64,000 bases of DNA from Sabellastarte sp. h YS-2021 (GCA_964017235.1 OZ024936.1:48845028-48909027); one strand, 5' to 3'. Shown: positions 34,001 to 44,430, counted from the first letter of the stretch. Notes: generated from the letters alone by a model not told the origin. Translations and numbers: made by a program.

Positions 34001-37000
34001 ACTATTGCTCTACTGTGTCAAGTGTCATAATGAATACACTGGACTCTCAAAACAAAAATATGGACCTGGAAGATCAGTCTGTCCTAATTGAGGGGTAAGA
34101 CTGGGAGGGTAGATTCTGAAATAGCAATTCAGTAGTAGAGGTGTGGCATCTTAACAACAAGAGAAAAATGCAGGTTGATATTACTTCAGTTTTACATGAT
34201 GATGATGGTAGATTTCTTTTATTACAATGCAGCTATGACACCTACTCATCGATAATAGCACATGCATGCATATGCCCCTATCTCAGATATTTTAGTTCAG
34301 CTCTTTTTTGTTGCAGCTTATGATCACACAGACAGTATGATATCACCTGCATTTGTGACATTTTTATCTTGACTGTACAGTTACAATCCATATATAACTT
34401 AAAATTATGTATCTATGAAATCTTGGTCAGTCATTCATAATTCACATACAAATTCTCAATCCTATATTATTGCTGCATCAGAGTAAGATGGATATAATAA
34501 AGAAGGTTTGGTAATCTGAATTAATTTACCACTCTCAGGATTTTTTTCAGAAGAAGTTAATGAAATACTGAAATCACTTTTTTAAGTAACGGCTAATATC
34601 AATTTAAAGCTACATTTAGTAAGAGGCTAATAATTTTAGCCACACAACCCCACACTATAGAATCTCCATTTCAGAGTTATAATAATACCAAGTAAAATAC
34701 TAATCCATATCCAACCAAAGCTAAATTTGGTAAATTGTTTTACTGAAACACACTGTGGCAGCAAGTATATTGGTCTTTAAAATTAGGTCAAGGCAACCCC
34801 TAAAAACTGAGCTTTGTAACAGTGTGCTTCTTTGCAACTTTGTTACTTCATTGTTTAGTGTAAACTAGATATCAATTATAATAATCCTAATGAACGTTTG
34901 GAGCATGTCAAACAGAGGCCACATGCAGCACTGCCTGTGAAAACCAGGCTCCAAAGAATGTAACTGAGTGGCTATTTCTTAAGAGGAAAGTAAGAAAGTT
35001 CCACAAAGTTGGTGCATAATGGCTTAAGGATTGTGCATAGAGATTTCTCAGTTATGGTTGTGGAGTATGGGAAACCTAGAGGACCAAGTGGCAACACTGC
35101 AGAGTGCAGAGTTTTTGGCTCATTGCGACATTCTAAACTCAAAGCTGTCCCCTGTGGACACTTATCAACATGGGAGTCGTATTGGAGGCCAAGATTTGGA
35201 TATATGAGGAGGGTGACACCTGATTTCAAAGAATGTCAATTGCAAAAGTACAAAGGAGTTGTTTACAATGTTCTTTGAGCCTAAAAATAAATTCATATCA
35301 TTCGGACTCACTTTCAGAGTTTGCATGCAGTGAGGAAATTTGTTGGTGATAGTGTTATACATAATTGGGTGTGAGTGTAAACAAGGCCGAAAGGGGTTTC
35401 GGTCTACTAGCATGAGTCACAAAGCCATAAAAGAAACGAGTTGTGCACAGAAGCGGTCACCCATCCCAGTACTAGCGTAGCCCATTACCGCCAGACTTCA
35501 GTGAAGAGGCAGGCACTCATCACACTTTGCCACAATTCATGGAAGTCCGGAGACAAAAAAATGAAAAAAAGTGATTTCTAGAAGAGCAAGCCTCATTAGA
35601 GCTCACACTTAAAAATATTAGTTGATGTTACTATAAGACTGGACAATTGACTGGATATTTTTAGATCAGCCAACTACAATAGGTTACAGTATTCGGACCC
35701 TATTTAAAATAGATGTACTTACTTGATATTCTGATGGATACTGGTTGATCTGTACTAAATCTCACTCCAGACCCCTTAAATACATCCTCTGGGTCGCCAG
35801 TGAAGAGAGGTGGGCTTATAGTGGCTTCAAAAGGAGGTCTATTGTGGTGTTTTATCTTCCTCATAATAGGGCAATCGCCTGGACAATCTTTAAATGTTGC
35901 TGTAAAAAGTAAATGTTTTTACTACTATGTATCCCTCAAAACTTCATCTAGTTTGAGAAAGGACAAATCTCCACAGCTTGTGGATCCGGCATAAAATCGA
36001 CCAAATAGCATTTTGTTATCAATATTTTCTTTTACACCGCAATGGTGAATAAACTTATCAAAATTGAGCAACAAATAAGGTAGTTTTGATCATTTAAAGA
36101 AATTTATATTGTTTGTTAACTTATTTTCCTTTTGATTTTCCTTTGTTAACTTATGAGCAATTGCCAAAAAACGGATACTGTGGATCATATAGATTGAAAA
36201 CCGAAGGACGCTGAAGTTGTTTGCCTTAATTTTTAGCAACGCTCTAAATATGTCACATTTACAAGCTCCCACAAGTAAGACTCTATATTTATTAAGCAAT
36301 GAATGACAAAAAGTGATCAGACCATAAGTAAGGATGTTATAAGCATTAAAAGAAATTGTCTTGTCTAAGTTAATTTCTTTCCTGCAAAAATATATAAGCA
36401 TAAAACTGCAAGTCTCATTTGCAGCCATGAACATGGGATTTGTCGATACATTTGTTTCAGTTTGTCTACGTTATTGACAGTTCTTGGCGTCATTTTTGTG
36501 CAGTATAAATAAAAGTTTGCTTAATAAATAGAGCATATTTATTCATTCTCTATGTTGGTGTTATTATCATAAATATAAATGCTGCTATTTCCTAATATTT
36601 TCTAATCAACGACTCCTTATGTGTTATGATGGTGACATTGTAAGTTACCTCACACTATAACCATGTTAATTATTCTAATTAAGAGCAGTTTATAAGCCCT
36701 TCAGGGCTGGACAATGCTACATTTTTCTTGTTCCTGTTTGTATATTGTATATTACATTTCACTATAATAAAAAGAAATGGAAATATATATTTGGAAATCA
36801 AATAAAGAAAAGTACGAACAAAATCGTGGCCTGTTGATTTAATTTTTGGCAATTATAATAGTATGAAAAATATTAATGTTCCACATATTCAAAATATAAG
36901 GAAAAACAAACTTAAATTGTTTTCAAAAAATATAATTATACTGTAGACATTTCAAGCAATTACCGTTACCTTGCTGTCATCTGTATCTTGATTTTGATAA

Positions 37001-40000
37001 TTGTGCAAAAACTCTATCAGATGCTGCCGGTAGGACCCTAGACTGTATAATTACTAAATTCAAACAGTATAAAAATATTGGTTACATTTTATTTTATTTA
37101 TTTATTTGGGGTTTTACATCGCTTTCAACACTGTACAGGTCATATCATGACGGGTAGTTGAAAGGGCAGAGGAATCCAGTACATACAGTTCATCAGGATT
37201 CTGTACTGTAAACTGCCAACCAATGGCAAGCAACTACCAGCTTTCCCACTTGAGGCCATGTCGGGAACCGAACCCCGGCCTCAGAGGTGAGAGGCGAGAG
37301 TGTTACCACTCTGCCACCGTGGCCCCAAAATATTGGTTACAAGACATTTACTAAGTTACATATAACAGTGGAGGTAAAAAAAGCTTGACTATGGAGCTAG
37401 TGTTTGGGGTTTTGGTAACTATTCACATGGACAGCCAGTTTAAAATAGGGTCATTTAATATTTCTTGGTGTTCGTAAAGATGCTCCAAATCTTGCTGTTG
37501 AATGCAAAATGGGTAACTTAATGTTATGTATCATTTCTACAGATGGGCATTCAGATATTGGAACATGCTTCTAAAAATAGGTGAAGAACATTTGACTGAA
37601 ATGATTGCTGAATATTAATAAATAAACTTTGAAAAAAATGAGGTTTATATTTATTGGTGCCCCTAAAGTTTTGACAGTATTTTTGTATATATATATTTTT
37701 AATGTGTGTTTACTTTAGTAATTATTCACAAAAAGGTGGATAATAAGATTAAATCACCTCCTATTGGATGTATAGAAAAATATATCAATCATTAACATTA
37801 ACATCATAGACTCGACCGTTTATCAAATCTGCCCCTGTCAAACTGACCCCGAGAGAAAAACAGTCACCTAGTCAAATTGTCTCCTATGAAACTGTACCTT
37901 GGCCAAATCGGACCTCAGAAATTCATAGGATATTAAATATCTAGACATAGTAGATCTACATTAATAATTCATTTCTTCTATGTATCACAAATAAAAAGAA
38001 TTTCAGATTTAGTTGTTGAAGTTACAAAGAAATAGACAAGTTTTCATATTTCTATTAAGGTTGAGTTATTTACGTAAATTAAATTCATAATGTAAAATTC
38101 CATGATATGCAAATTTCGTTTAGCATTAAGCCATGTAATTTGATAGTGGACACTAAATGTCAATTGTTCTCGTTGATGTTCAAGCTGGAGGATATATGTT
38201 AAACAAATATCAAAGATAGCAGTTATAATCCAGTTGACAGAAGCCATGTATTTAATTTAATTGTCCTTTTAATTATTTTAGCACGCAGAAGTGTTTTATC
38301 AACATAGATTGAAAGAAATGTAGAAATAAACTATATATGCGCAGACTTTATTTATTTAGAGGGTATTTTTGTGACTGTGTCACCGAAAAAGTCTGAGCAA
38401 AAGTGGTTTATTAACGCTCGACGATAGGAGAGGGTTATTGTAATCAGTTTGTTTCTGTCTGTCTGTCTGTCAGTCTGTCTGTGCACCGTTTCGCTCTTAT
38501 AACTCAAAAACTATAACACCAATCAAGCTCAAATTCGGTGGGCAGGTATTTTATGGGGTACAGACAGATTCTTTCAAATTTGGTGCAATTTGTGTGAAAA
38601 CTAAAGCCAGGAGAGAGTTTTTCTTATTTTTAATTGGGCTTTTACAGTGAAATCTGCTTCTCTGTCTGTGCACCATTTTGCCCTTATAACTCAAAAACTA
38701 TAACATCAATCAATCTCAAATTTGGTGGAAAGGTATTTCATGGGGTACAGACAGATTCTTCCAAATTTGGTCTAATTTGTTTGAAAATTAGCCAGGAGAG
38801 AGTTTTTCTTATTTTAATTGGGAATACACAGTGAAACTGCTTCTCTTAATCACATACGTAAAAATCAATATTTTGCATTCTGATGAAGTCATTACTAAGT
38901 GATGTCACAATGTAACTGCCTTTGTGAGGTCACAAACCTAGCTTGTGATACTTGATGTCTTTAAGTAAAAATATTTCTTCTCATTGTTTGTCTTGAAATT
39001 GACATAAACATAATAAAGAGGGAGGTGGTATATTCATCATTTTTATTAATTATTATTTCTGTTTTATTTTCTCTTTTTTCTTTCAATTCCTTGACAGTCC
39101 ATCACAAAAAATTACCATGCATGATTTTAACCAAGAAGTGACCTTTAAGCAGAATTTTTACCTCCACCAGCAGTTTATGTTTTTGTGTGTTAATTGTTTA
39201 TGTTTGTTTTATTTTTTGTGTGTGTGTGTGGGGGGGGGGGTGTGTGTTTAGATTACTCCAAAACTAATGAACAGATCTTTATTTAAAAATTTGTGAGTAG
39301 GACTTGACTGAAGGAAGAAGTTACTAAAAGAAAGATCAGGATCTTATTTTAGATACAAAAAATTCATGATTTTTCAGAGGTCCCATTTCAATGTATTTTT
39401 AATGGCTTTAGCTTTCTACTTGATATTTCTATGAAAATTAATTTACATGTTTGGTTTTATTTTATTGTCTTCCTTACAATATTTTATATCACTTGAGAGA
39501 CTGGTCAAATGGAGTCGAGCGTTTTGCTCTCTCTGAGTGCATCTTGTTTATATTATAAAACAATTTTTGATGTTTTATCCAATGTTCACTACTTTTGTTT
39601 GATTTTGAAATTTATTTTTGAGATTATATTTCACAATCATGCTCGTGGAATGGAACAGCGTACAATAGTTTCTCTATAATGGACTATAACAAAATTTCCG
39701 AGACGCGTTCTTGACTGTGCAGCTTTCACAACTTTTTACAGAATGCAAGTATCTTTGATATGTATTTATCAGTCATATCTAAATATCACTTTAGAAATTG
39801 TCCCCCTTGGCTCTCCCATGTTGGAAACAGAAGATGAAGAAGTAGTCACATTACAGTGCATTACATATTATTGGTTGGTTTCAAATGGTCGAGGACTTTG
39901 AAAGGGTCTGATTTGTCAAAGTTTTTAAAAGCCTATTTGCTGAAGGCCGACTTGGCAAAGGGCCAATTTGTCCATTTCCCAACACAAATGAATATGGAAA

Positions 40001-40964
40001 GTTCAATTTTCAGATTGAAGTTTCTCCATCATCCTGTATTCTGATTTTTAAATAAAAATAGTATGAACAGCAGTTCTGCAAAAACATATTTCTAATTATA
40101 TTTATAGCATATTTATTGGTTACACAATTCGAGAAATATTGGTGAAAATCTGGACAAAAACAACAAAATGTATCCATAGAAACATAAAAATATGAATTAA
40201 CTGTTCCTTATTTCTGGGTATTTTATGTCAAATACATTATGTGGTAAACAAATTTGATTTTAAAAACCTTCTCAAATAAATAAATAAATGAATAACAAGA
40301 TGCACTCAGAGAGACCAGTGTGACCTCATGTGACCAGTCTCTAAAGTGATATAAAGTATTGTAAGGAACACAATAAAATAAAACCAAGCATGTAAATTAA
40401 TTTTCGAAGAAATATCAAGTAGAAAGCCAAATTTATTAAAAATACATTGAAATGGAACCTCTGAAAAGTCTTGATTTTTTTTTGTATCCAAAGTAAGATC
40501 CAGATCTTTCTTTTAGTAACTTCTTCCTTTAACCAGGTCCTACCCACAAAAATTTTTTAATAAAGATTTGTTCATTAATTCTTGAGTAATCTAAACACCA
40601 AACAAACAGACAGACAGACAAATAAACAAAGAATTTGCACCCAAAAACATAAACTGCTGGTGGAGGTAAAATATAGCTTAAAAGTCACTTCTTGATGAAA
40701 ATCACTCATGGTAAGTTTTTGTGATGGACTGTCAAGGAATTGAAAGAAAAAAAAAGAGAAAATAAAAACAGAAATAATAATTAATTAAAATGATGAATAT
40801 ACCACCCACCTCCCTCTTTATTATCTTTGTGTCAATTTCAAGACATAAAATGAGAAGAAATATTTTTACTTAAAGACAGCAAGTATCACAAATTCTAACT
40901 AACCTGATACTGCAACAATTAAGACAGCCACTGTGCAAAGAGTAAATGCTATGGTATGAGACAT
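21939..40964 (-). CDS. Gene A: secreted two-module CPxDCP protein, seven coding exons
   Basis: Seven coding exons (40904-40964, 35723-35899, 33320-33432, 32339-32480, 31587-31766, 27935-28047, 21939-22082) join through GT-AG introns with consistent phases, giving 309 aa. Residues 1-20 are a signal peptide (MSHTIAFTLCTVAVLIVAVS). Module 1 runs from C26 to C162, module 2 from C174 to C307. Each opens with CPxDCP, has a central FxLYGFSI- or FFLLIxxR-type strand and a KKxNxxxW...L(T)PL...Y stretch, and ends in a VCV/VCI strand. Each module uses three exons with the same phases, so the modules arose by internal duplication. The mature protein is probably extracellular with two or three disulfides. 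Paralogue B is about 75% identical. I do not recognise the family. A Reeler-like or other beta-sandwich fold is conceivable, but only from general shape. Introns 5 and 6 are swollen by a minisatellite and LINEs. Confidence 0.9.
22230..24180 (+). mobile_element. Tx1/L1-like LINE fragment
   Basis: RT motifs in order: GKSPGLDGLTPEFYK, NYRPISLTNYGYK, a GILLSVDFENVFDTVEW region, GLRQGCPISAF, QYADDLT, and a C-terminal part with FGKTAVINTLCIPKL and NGGINLVDI. The frame is broken several times. Both ends of the element are missing. It lies in intron 6 of gene A. Confidence 0.85.
24390..27100 (+). mobile_element. L2-like LINE, decayed
   Basis: Begins within an endonuclease (DLNLHLDKQDIW near 24580, SDHLAIIF at 24750). 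The RT follows: LLAAFDTIDHN, LRWINPYLTNHK, NHLYADDTQIYL. The usual C-terminus is FAFDAPTLWNDQPDDV...FRKKLKSYLFHKAF. The 3' end is a short (agaat)n-type tail at 27080-27115. Multiple stops and frameshifts. Inserted next to the Tx1-like piece in gene A intron 6. Confidence 0.82.
27115..27480 (+). mobile_element. 3' end of another L2-like LINE
   Basis: The sequence ends cgctacataaatgtttctat plus a tattct tail, a 3' end typical of L2/CR1 copies, and the preceding text gives broken C-terminal RT remains. Weaker than its neighbours. Confidence 0.5.
27580..27745 (+). repeat. Copy of dispersed attactccaaa repeat
   Basis: Shares an ordered series of words (tttgtttgtttgt, attactccaaacctaatga, gtgggtaagg, gatcatactctggatacaaa) with 32850-33140, 39140-39440, 40440-40660 (inverted) and 55715-56055. 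Confidence 0.65.
27935..28047 (-). CDS. Gene A exon 6
   Basis: 113 bp, phase 1 to 0, between tttcag and GTAATC. Codes for residues 225-262, containing PRSFFLLILLRIEV and ending LEGVK. Homologous to exon 3 of the same gene. Confidence 0.9.
28048..29408 (-). other. Gene A intron 5, 3' part
   Basis: AT-rich intron. The stretch around 28590-28650 aligns with 52905-52990 in gene B. No exon seen. Confidence 0.6.
29409..31080 (+). repeat. Minisatellite, 33/34-bp unit, about 50 copies
   Basis: Nearly uninterrupted tandem units of the form acagcagtgtcttgtgcatt plus acctgattatatt, 33 or 34 bp long. Variant units (ccccgatttt; acatcagtg in place of acagcagtg) recur in the same order, so there is higher-order structure. 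The 33-bp period keeps long frames open, which creates spurious ORFs. It lies in intron 5 of gene A and is absent from gene B intron 5. Confidence 0.95.
31587..31766 (-). CDS. Gene A exon 5
   Basis: 180 bp, phase 1 to 1, between atcattag and GTAAGT. Codes for residues 165-225, with GKNECPRDCPKKRRVTF opening module 2 (C174, C178). Homologous to exon 2 of the same gene and to 54223-54402 in gene B. Confidence 0.92.
32339..32480 (-). CDS. Gene A exon 4
   Basis: 142 bp, phase 0 to 1, between gaacacag and GTTTGT. Codes for residues 118-165, from KKNNIYRWKINNKEGD to GDLRIIVCVN, ending module 1 with C162. Confidence 0.92.
32850..33140 (+). repeat. Copy of dispersed repeat, two partial units
   Basis: Two tandem partial copies share gaagaa...tttgggaaagatctggatcatattctggatac with the copies at 27580, 39140 and 55715. 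Lies in gene A intron 3. Confidence 0.6.
33320..33432 (-). CDS. Gene A exon 3
   Basis: 113 bp, phase 1 to 0, between atgttcag and GTAATA. Codes for residues 80-117 with DDPFILYGFSIFAENA and MTGVSEIVQPL. Very close to 56451-56563 in gene B. Confidence 0.92.
33433..35372 (-). other. Gene A intron 2
   Basis: About 2 kb of AT-rich intron, up to the 5S-derived element. ORFs such as 34141-34323 are short and unsupported. Confidence 0.5.
35380..35556 (-). mobile_element. 5S rRNA-derived SINE-like repeat, copy 1
   Basis: On the minus strand it reads like 5S rRNA from the middle onward: a GAAG word, then a TAGTACTGGGATGGGTGACCG box C. It is then followed by a shared non-5S tail including tagtagaccgaaacccctttcgg. 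The same composite occurs on the plus strand at 60443-60622. A repeated 5S-plus-tail structure is the hallmark of SINE3-type elements. Confidence 0.75.
35723..35899 (-). CDS. Gene A exon 2
   Basis: 177 bp, phase 1 to 1, between ttttacag and GTAAGT. Codes for residues 21-80 with TFKDCPGDCPIMRK (C26, C30), RPPFEATISPP and DVFKGSGVRFSTD. Opens module 1. Confidence 0.92.
35900..36950 (-). other. Gene A intron 1, 3' part
   Basis: AT-rich, no exon or repeat recognised. The 114-codon minus-strand ORF at 36090-36434 has no recognisable domain or paralogue. Confidence 0.45.
36960..37630 (+). mobile_element. LINE 3' fragment split by a SINE
   Basis: Translations on both sides of the SINE fit one LINE RT C-terminal region: AGRTLDCII-like before it, and DYGASVWGFG plus FLGVRKDAPNLAVEC after it, in broken frames. 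The SINE at 37087-37326 interrupts it. Probably Tx1/L1-like. Confidence 0.6.
37087..37326 (-). mobile_element. tRNA-derived SINE, family 1, full length
   Basis: Minus-strand copy with A and B boxes and a tail rendered as tttatttattt. Perfect 15-bp target duplication aaaatattggttaca (37072-37086 and 37327-37341). Nested in a LINE fragment. Confidence 0.93.
38455..38845 (+). repeat. Two-copy tandem repeat of about 190 bp
   Basis: Two diverged units each start at tctgtctgtgcacc, continue with cttataactcaaaaactata and ggggtacagacagattctt, and end gccaggagagagtttttctt. A (tctg)n stretch precedes the first. Confidence 0.85.
38943..40891. mobile_element. 1.95-kb element with about 600-bp inverted arms
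   Basis: Arms 38943-39552 and 40293-40891 are near-perfect reverse complements (outer word ttgtgatacttg / caagtatcacaa; inner word gagtgcatcttgttta / aacaagatgcactc). The spacer is about 740 bp with no transposase ORF. No clear target duplication. The arms contain copies of the dispersed attactccaaa repeat. The right arm ends 13 bp from the splice donor of gene A exon 1 (first intron base 40903), so it forms the start of intron 1. Gene B intron 1 lacks it. Confidence 0.8.
40904..40964 (-). CDS. Gene A exon 1 (signal peptide)
   Basis: 61 bp of coding from ATG to a CAG|GTTAGT donor, phase 1. Codes for the whole 20-residue signal peptide. The ATG follows CTCACAAAG, identical upstream of the gene B ATG. 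Confidence 0.9.
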
Positions 40965-41010
40965 CTTTGTGAGAAATACTTTCTCATTGATGTTAAGACA
41001 ACAAAACACC

Positions 41011-41020
41011 TTTATTTATA
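41011..41020 (-). promoter_or_regulatory. Putative TATA box of gene A
   Basis: TATAAATAAA on the minus strand, about 47 bp upstream of the ATG, implying a short 5'UTR. Gene B has CATAAATA at the aligned place, inside a region otherwise conserved between the two promoters. Confidence 0.5.
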
Positions 41021-41635
41021 GTGCTTTATGACCATGGGGACTATAGATTTGATTTTAAATTTGCACATTAGCACGTGGTTGTGCCAATAAGACATCTATC
41101 ATCAGAAAATGTCAATTATTTTCTGATGAATTGTAACAGCTTCAGCATTCTGCCAGCCACCTGATGCAAATATATTAAGAAATAGTAGGTTAAAGTTTGT
41201 TAAATGAATTAATTTTGTACCTCAGCATGACCTCAAACCTGAGTAGATTGTGGATCAAGATTACTTTGTTTTGGAAGCCCTTTTGGATCAGGAGTCCCTT
41301 GTTTTGGAAGCCCCATTGAACATTTAAACAATGGGGGTTATGCTTCAGATCATTTTTAATATGTCAAGACAATGCAAATGGCGAAACTGTCCCTATTTGC
41401 AGTGAAATTGTAATTTTTCTGGGCTATTGGACTACACCAGAGCTACTGAGACTGATACTGAACATGTCATACTAAAAATGTACTGTTCCACCAAAATCAC
41501 ACAGATGTTTATTTATCTGAAAAAAAAACCTTAAAAGTTTTTTCTCTATTTTCTTGAATTTCCCTTGCTTTGTTTCAGAAAGGTTGTGAGTTTGGACCCC
41601 ACCATCAAATGGAAGAGATAATGGTTGGTTTTCCT

Positions 41636-42755
41636 GGGGCCGGTTTGTTAAACTTGGCCAAGTTTTGGCTAAGTCAGGGACTTAAATCTAGGACTTTGGT
41701 GTTAGCTAGGTTTGGGACTTTAATGGTTTCACAAAGGGTAACTTATCCAAGCTTATCAAATAACCGTAGTGGTTTTCTGTGTCCTGTGACAGTTTATTTC
41801 TATCCACAATATAATATTGGTGCCAAATATCCTTCTGAGAAAAGATGTCGCGTGCTAGTCAGAGGTAAATGCCTGATATATGACTTTCATGATTGCATAT
41901 ATTTCGACCTTCTAAAATTGACTTGGTCTCATCAGAGGCTGAAGATTCATATGATCTGACCCCGTAAGGTACTATATTTGGCTCCGGCAGACTCCAGCAA
42001 AAATGTACCCCGGAGTTGCCACGGATTGCCAACCCACACTCACATAATTTATACTATGTGGGGAACCAAGTATTGGTGGATCAATAAATCCATTTAGAGA
42101 GTGGATAAAAGCATAATCTTCAGTGGCAGAATTACTGATAATATATGCTACACCAATCCTAACATTTCCACTTAACAACACCACACTCACAAACATATGA
42201 GTCTCAGTGTGATTGAATGGCTAAGCACTATACTCAACCCACATACCAAACATAGGCACAACGCCTAACTTGGTATCCATTTGGGATGTGCGGACCATCA
42301 ACCTATTGGCATCAATCAACTGTGTAATAGTTTTCCTCTTATTGTATAGTTGGTGCCACTATACCCCTTACCCCCTTGTTTGACAAATATCCTCCATTTG
42401 ACACATTTTATCTAAGGATAAGTGTGGTTTTGAAATGAAAAACCTTGTTACGACATAAAAATGTCCCAATGACTACATTAGGGGAGTGTTCTATATATTT
42501 ATACTTTATTTACAGCCATTTCAAATCTTGAAGTGGAGAGAAATTTAAGGTGGCCATATTTAAGTCTTTGTTTACAAAAGTTAAGCCCACTCCCAGGCGA
42601 ACTTAACTTTGAGGCCCAGGACTTAGCCAAAACTTGGATTTTGCTGCTTTGTGAAATCAAATAAATCTTAGACCACGGACTTAGCATGAATTAAAGACAA
42701 AAGTCTTAAGTTTAAGTCTAAGTCTAGACTAAGTCCTTTTTGTGAAATCGGCCCC
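41636..42755. mobile_element. Non-autonomous TIR element, about 1.1 kb
   Basis: Ends are ggggccggtttgttaaa and, inverted, ggggccgatttcacaaa. Inner ends also share ccaagttttggctaagtc in inverted orientation. Unit A has uninterrupted sequence at the equivalent place (14615-14630), so this is an insertion in unit B. No transposase ORF; no clean target duplication. Confidence 0.65.
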
Positions 42756-42894
42756 TGAGGATTACAGTGCAGAATTTGGATCATGGAGCATTTACTCCAT
42801 AAATATGACGTATACAATGTGTTTCTAGTGACAATGAAACACTGAACATTAATGAGACCAAAATCATTTTAAATTACAAATAACCTCATTTGTT

Positions 42895-43260
42895 TTACTT
42901 TACTTTGTTTGGAACCACCAAGAGAGGGGTAGTAACTGATACATATAGCTTTACTGACACATTGCCCTTTATTATTTCTGAGAAATAAGAATGTAAAGAT
43001 AGACATTTTGAATGAAATATATTTACTTTCTTGTTTTATGATGTACACATTTTATGTCTATTGATTGAAACGTCTCTCTGTTTTGAACAAAAGACTCTAT
43101 CTTGTGTTCCTTTAAGAGAAGGACAAAGATTCCAATACATCACCATGAAAATGTTAAATTCATGGTTTAACATTCGGGGACATTGCAATTACTTATCAAC
43201 ATGTGTCTCCTATGCATCAACATACGTTTTGAATATGTCTGTGGTGCCTCTGACCTTTAA
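42895..43260. other. Duplicated non-coding flank, unit B
   Basis: Aligns with 14870-15170 in unit A (tggaaccac...agagg, atttctgaga, gattgaaacgtct). Short ORFs here are not conserved between the units. Confidence 0.5.
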
Positions 43261-43535
43261 GGCTGAAAAATAGGTCATAAAACCAGTAATTTTGCTGCTA
43301 GATTTTATGTTTCATCGTTTAAACACAAAACAAAGTTGTGTATTTTTCCTTCTGTAGGCATTAAATTCATCCGATGCAATACAACAATCTCATATAGGAG
43401 ATTTTTTTCCAAATTTTTTATAAAAAGTCTGTGACTTGAGTACTCTGTTCTTTGCTGACAATATCTATTGATGTGATAACTCGAGAATTCTTCAGAAGTC
43501 AAATCGTTCGGTATCACATTATTGTGGTCAGTGCA

Positions 43536-43588
43536 TTTATTTATTTATTTATTTGGGGGTTTTACTTCGCTTTCAACACTGTACAAGT
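43536..43588 (-). repeat. SINE family 1, 3' fragment
   Basis: Only the tail region (tttatttattt, ggggttttac, tcgctttcaacactgtaca) is present, abutting a 5S-derived fragment. Confidence 0.8.
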
Positions 43589-43591
43589 TTT

Positions 43592-43712
43592 TATTGAAGT
43601 TAATCAGCGATAGGCTGACCTTACTACCTGATTGGGTGACCTTCTGAGTGCACCAATCTTGTCTCTGGTGGTTTTGCAGCTCTCTCATGTAGATAAAAAA
43701 CTCTTTGGATTT
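43592..43712 (+). repeat. 5S rRNA-derived repeat, copy 3, degenerate
   Basis: Aligns with 60494-60612: tgaag...ctgattgggtgac in place of the 5S box C, then gagtgcacc...tggttttgcagct. Lower similarity than the other two copies. Confidence 0.55.
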
Positions 43713-44038
43713 GTTTATTGGTGTTTTTTCTTCAGGGAGTAATTTATAAAACAAAAACCTGGTTAACTGTCACTTCCTGTTTTATGTAAAGGCCAATATG
43801 CCCTAGACTCTATTGCCTTGGCTATTGTTTTCCTCTGTTCAAGTGAGACCTTTTTACTAATATATGTGTGTGCTAGTTTCTAGATATGAAAGAATGTGTA
43901 CCTTAATTATTGCACAGCAAGTGTCAATATGAAATCATTTTCCAGACTGCTACTTTCTATAATAGTAAGTATTGTATTGTTTGTATTGTCTGTGTTATAT
44001 TTCTGTATTTATACTCAGTGCAATATATTCTTTACTGC

Positions 44039-44205
44039 AAGAGGTCCTCAGTGGCCTAGTGGTTGGTAAGTTTGGAATCTAATCACAGGCTGTCACCTCT
44101 GTGTGATTTGAGTCCCACAAGTGGCAATACTGAGGACCTGTCCCAACATGACCCTGGCTATTGAACGGGGTGTAAAACCCCAACGTTGACCTTTGACCTT
44201 TGTCA
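44039..44205 (+). mobile_element. tRNA-derived SINE, family 2
   Basis: A-box-like tggcctagtggttgg and B-box-like gatttgagtcccac, then the same body as 15846-15995, ending ggggtgtaaaacccc. Confidence 0.75.
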
Positions 44206-44430
44206 AGATATATGGGGCCATGATGGGATTTCCTAGCAAGAGTTTACAAATGGAAGGTCCAATACCAATCACTTATACTTTCACACAGAAACTCGAGAAA
44301 TGTGAGGGCACAGGATTATCTGAGGTTTTCTAACAATATGTTACTCTCACCATACCCACTGTTGAACAAGTACACTTCAGTAAAGGACATAAGATGCCAT
44401 GGTGACCTTCATATGTCTCCTAGGCTTTTA

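Larger units (their letters stand above)
14560..41170. repeat. Segmental duplication, unit A
   Basis: This block and 41575-60250 are colinear paralogues. Shared anchors include 14880/42900, 15060/43064, 15550/47070, 16560/48390, the 3'UTR exon (20950/50024), all coding exons, intron stretches (for example 28600/52920) and the promoter (41020-41160/60080-60240). Unit A is longer mainly because of LINE, foldback, minisatellite and TIR-element insertions. Non-coding divergence is high, with alignments broken by many indels, so the duplication is old. Confidence 0.8.

Noticed and set aside
35800-35994. Plus-strand ORF of 64 codons (and its twin near 59231)
   Set aside because: Antisense shadows of exon 2 of genes A and B.
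36090-36434. Minus-strand ORF of 114 codons
   Set aside because: No domain, no paralogue in unit B and no splice context. AT-rich chance ORF in intron 1.
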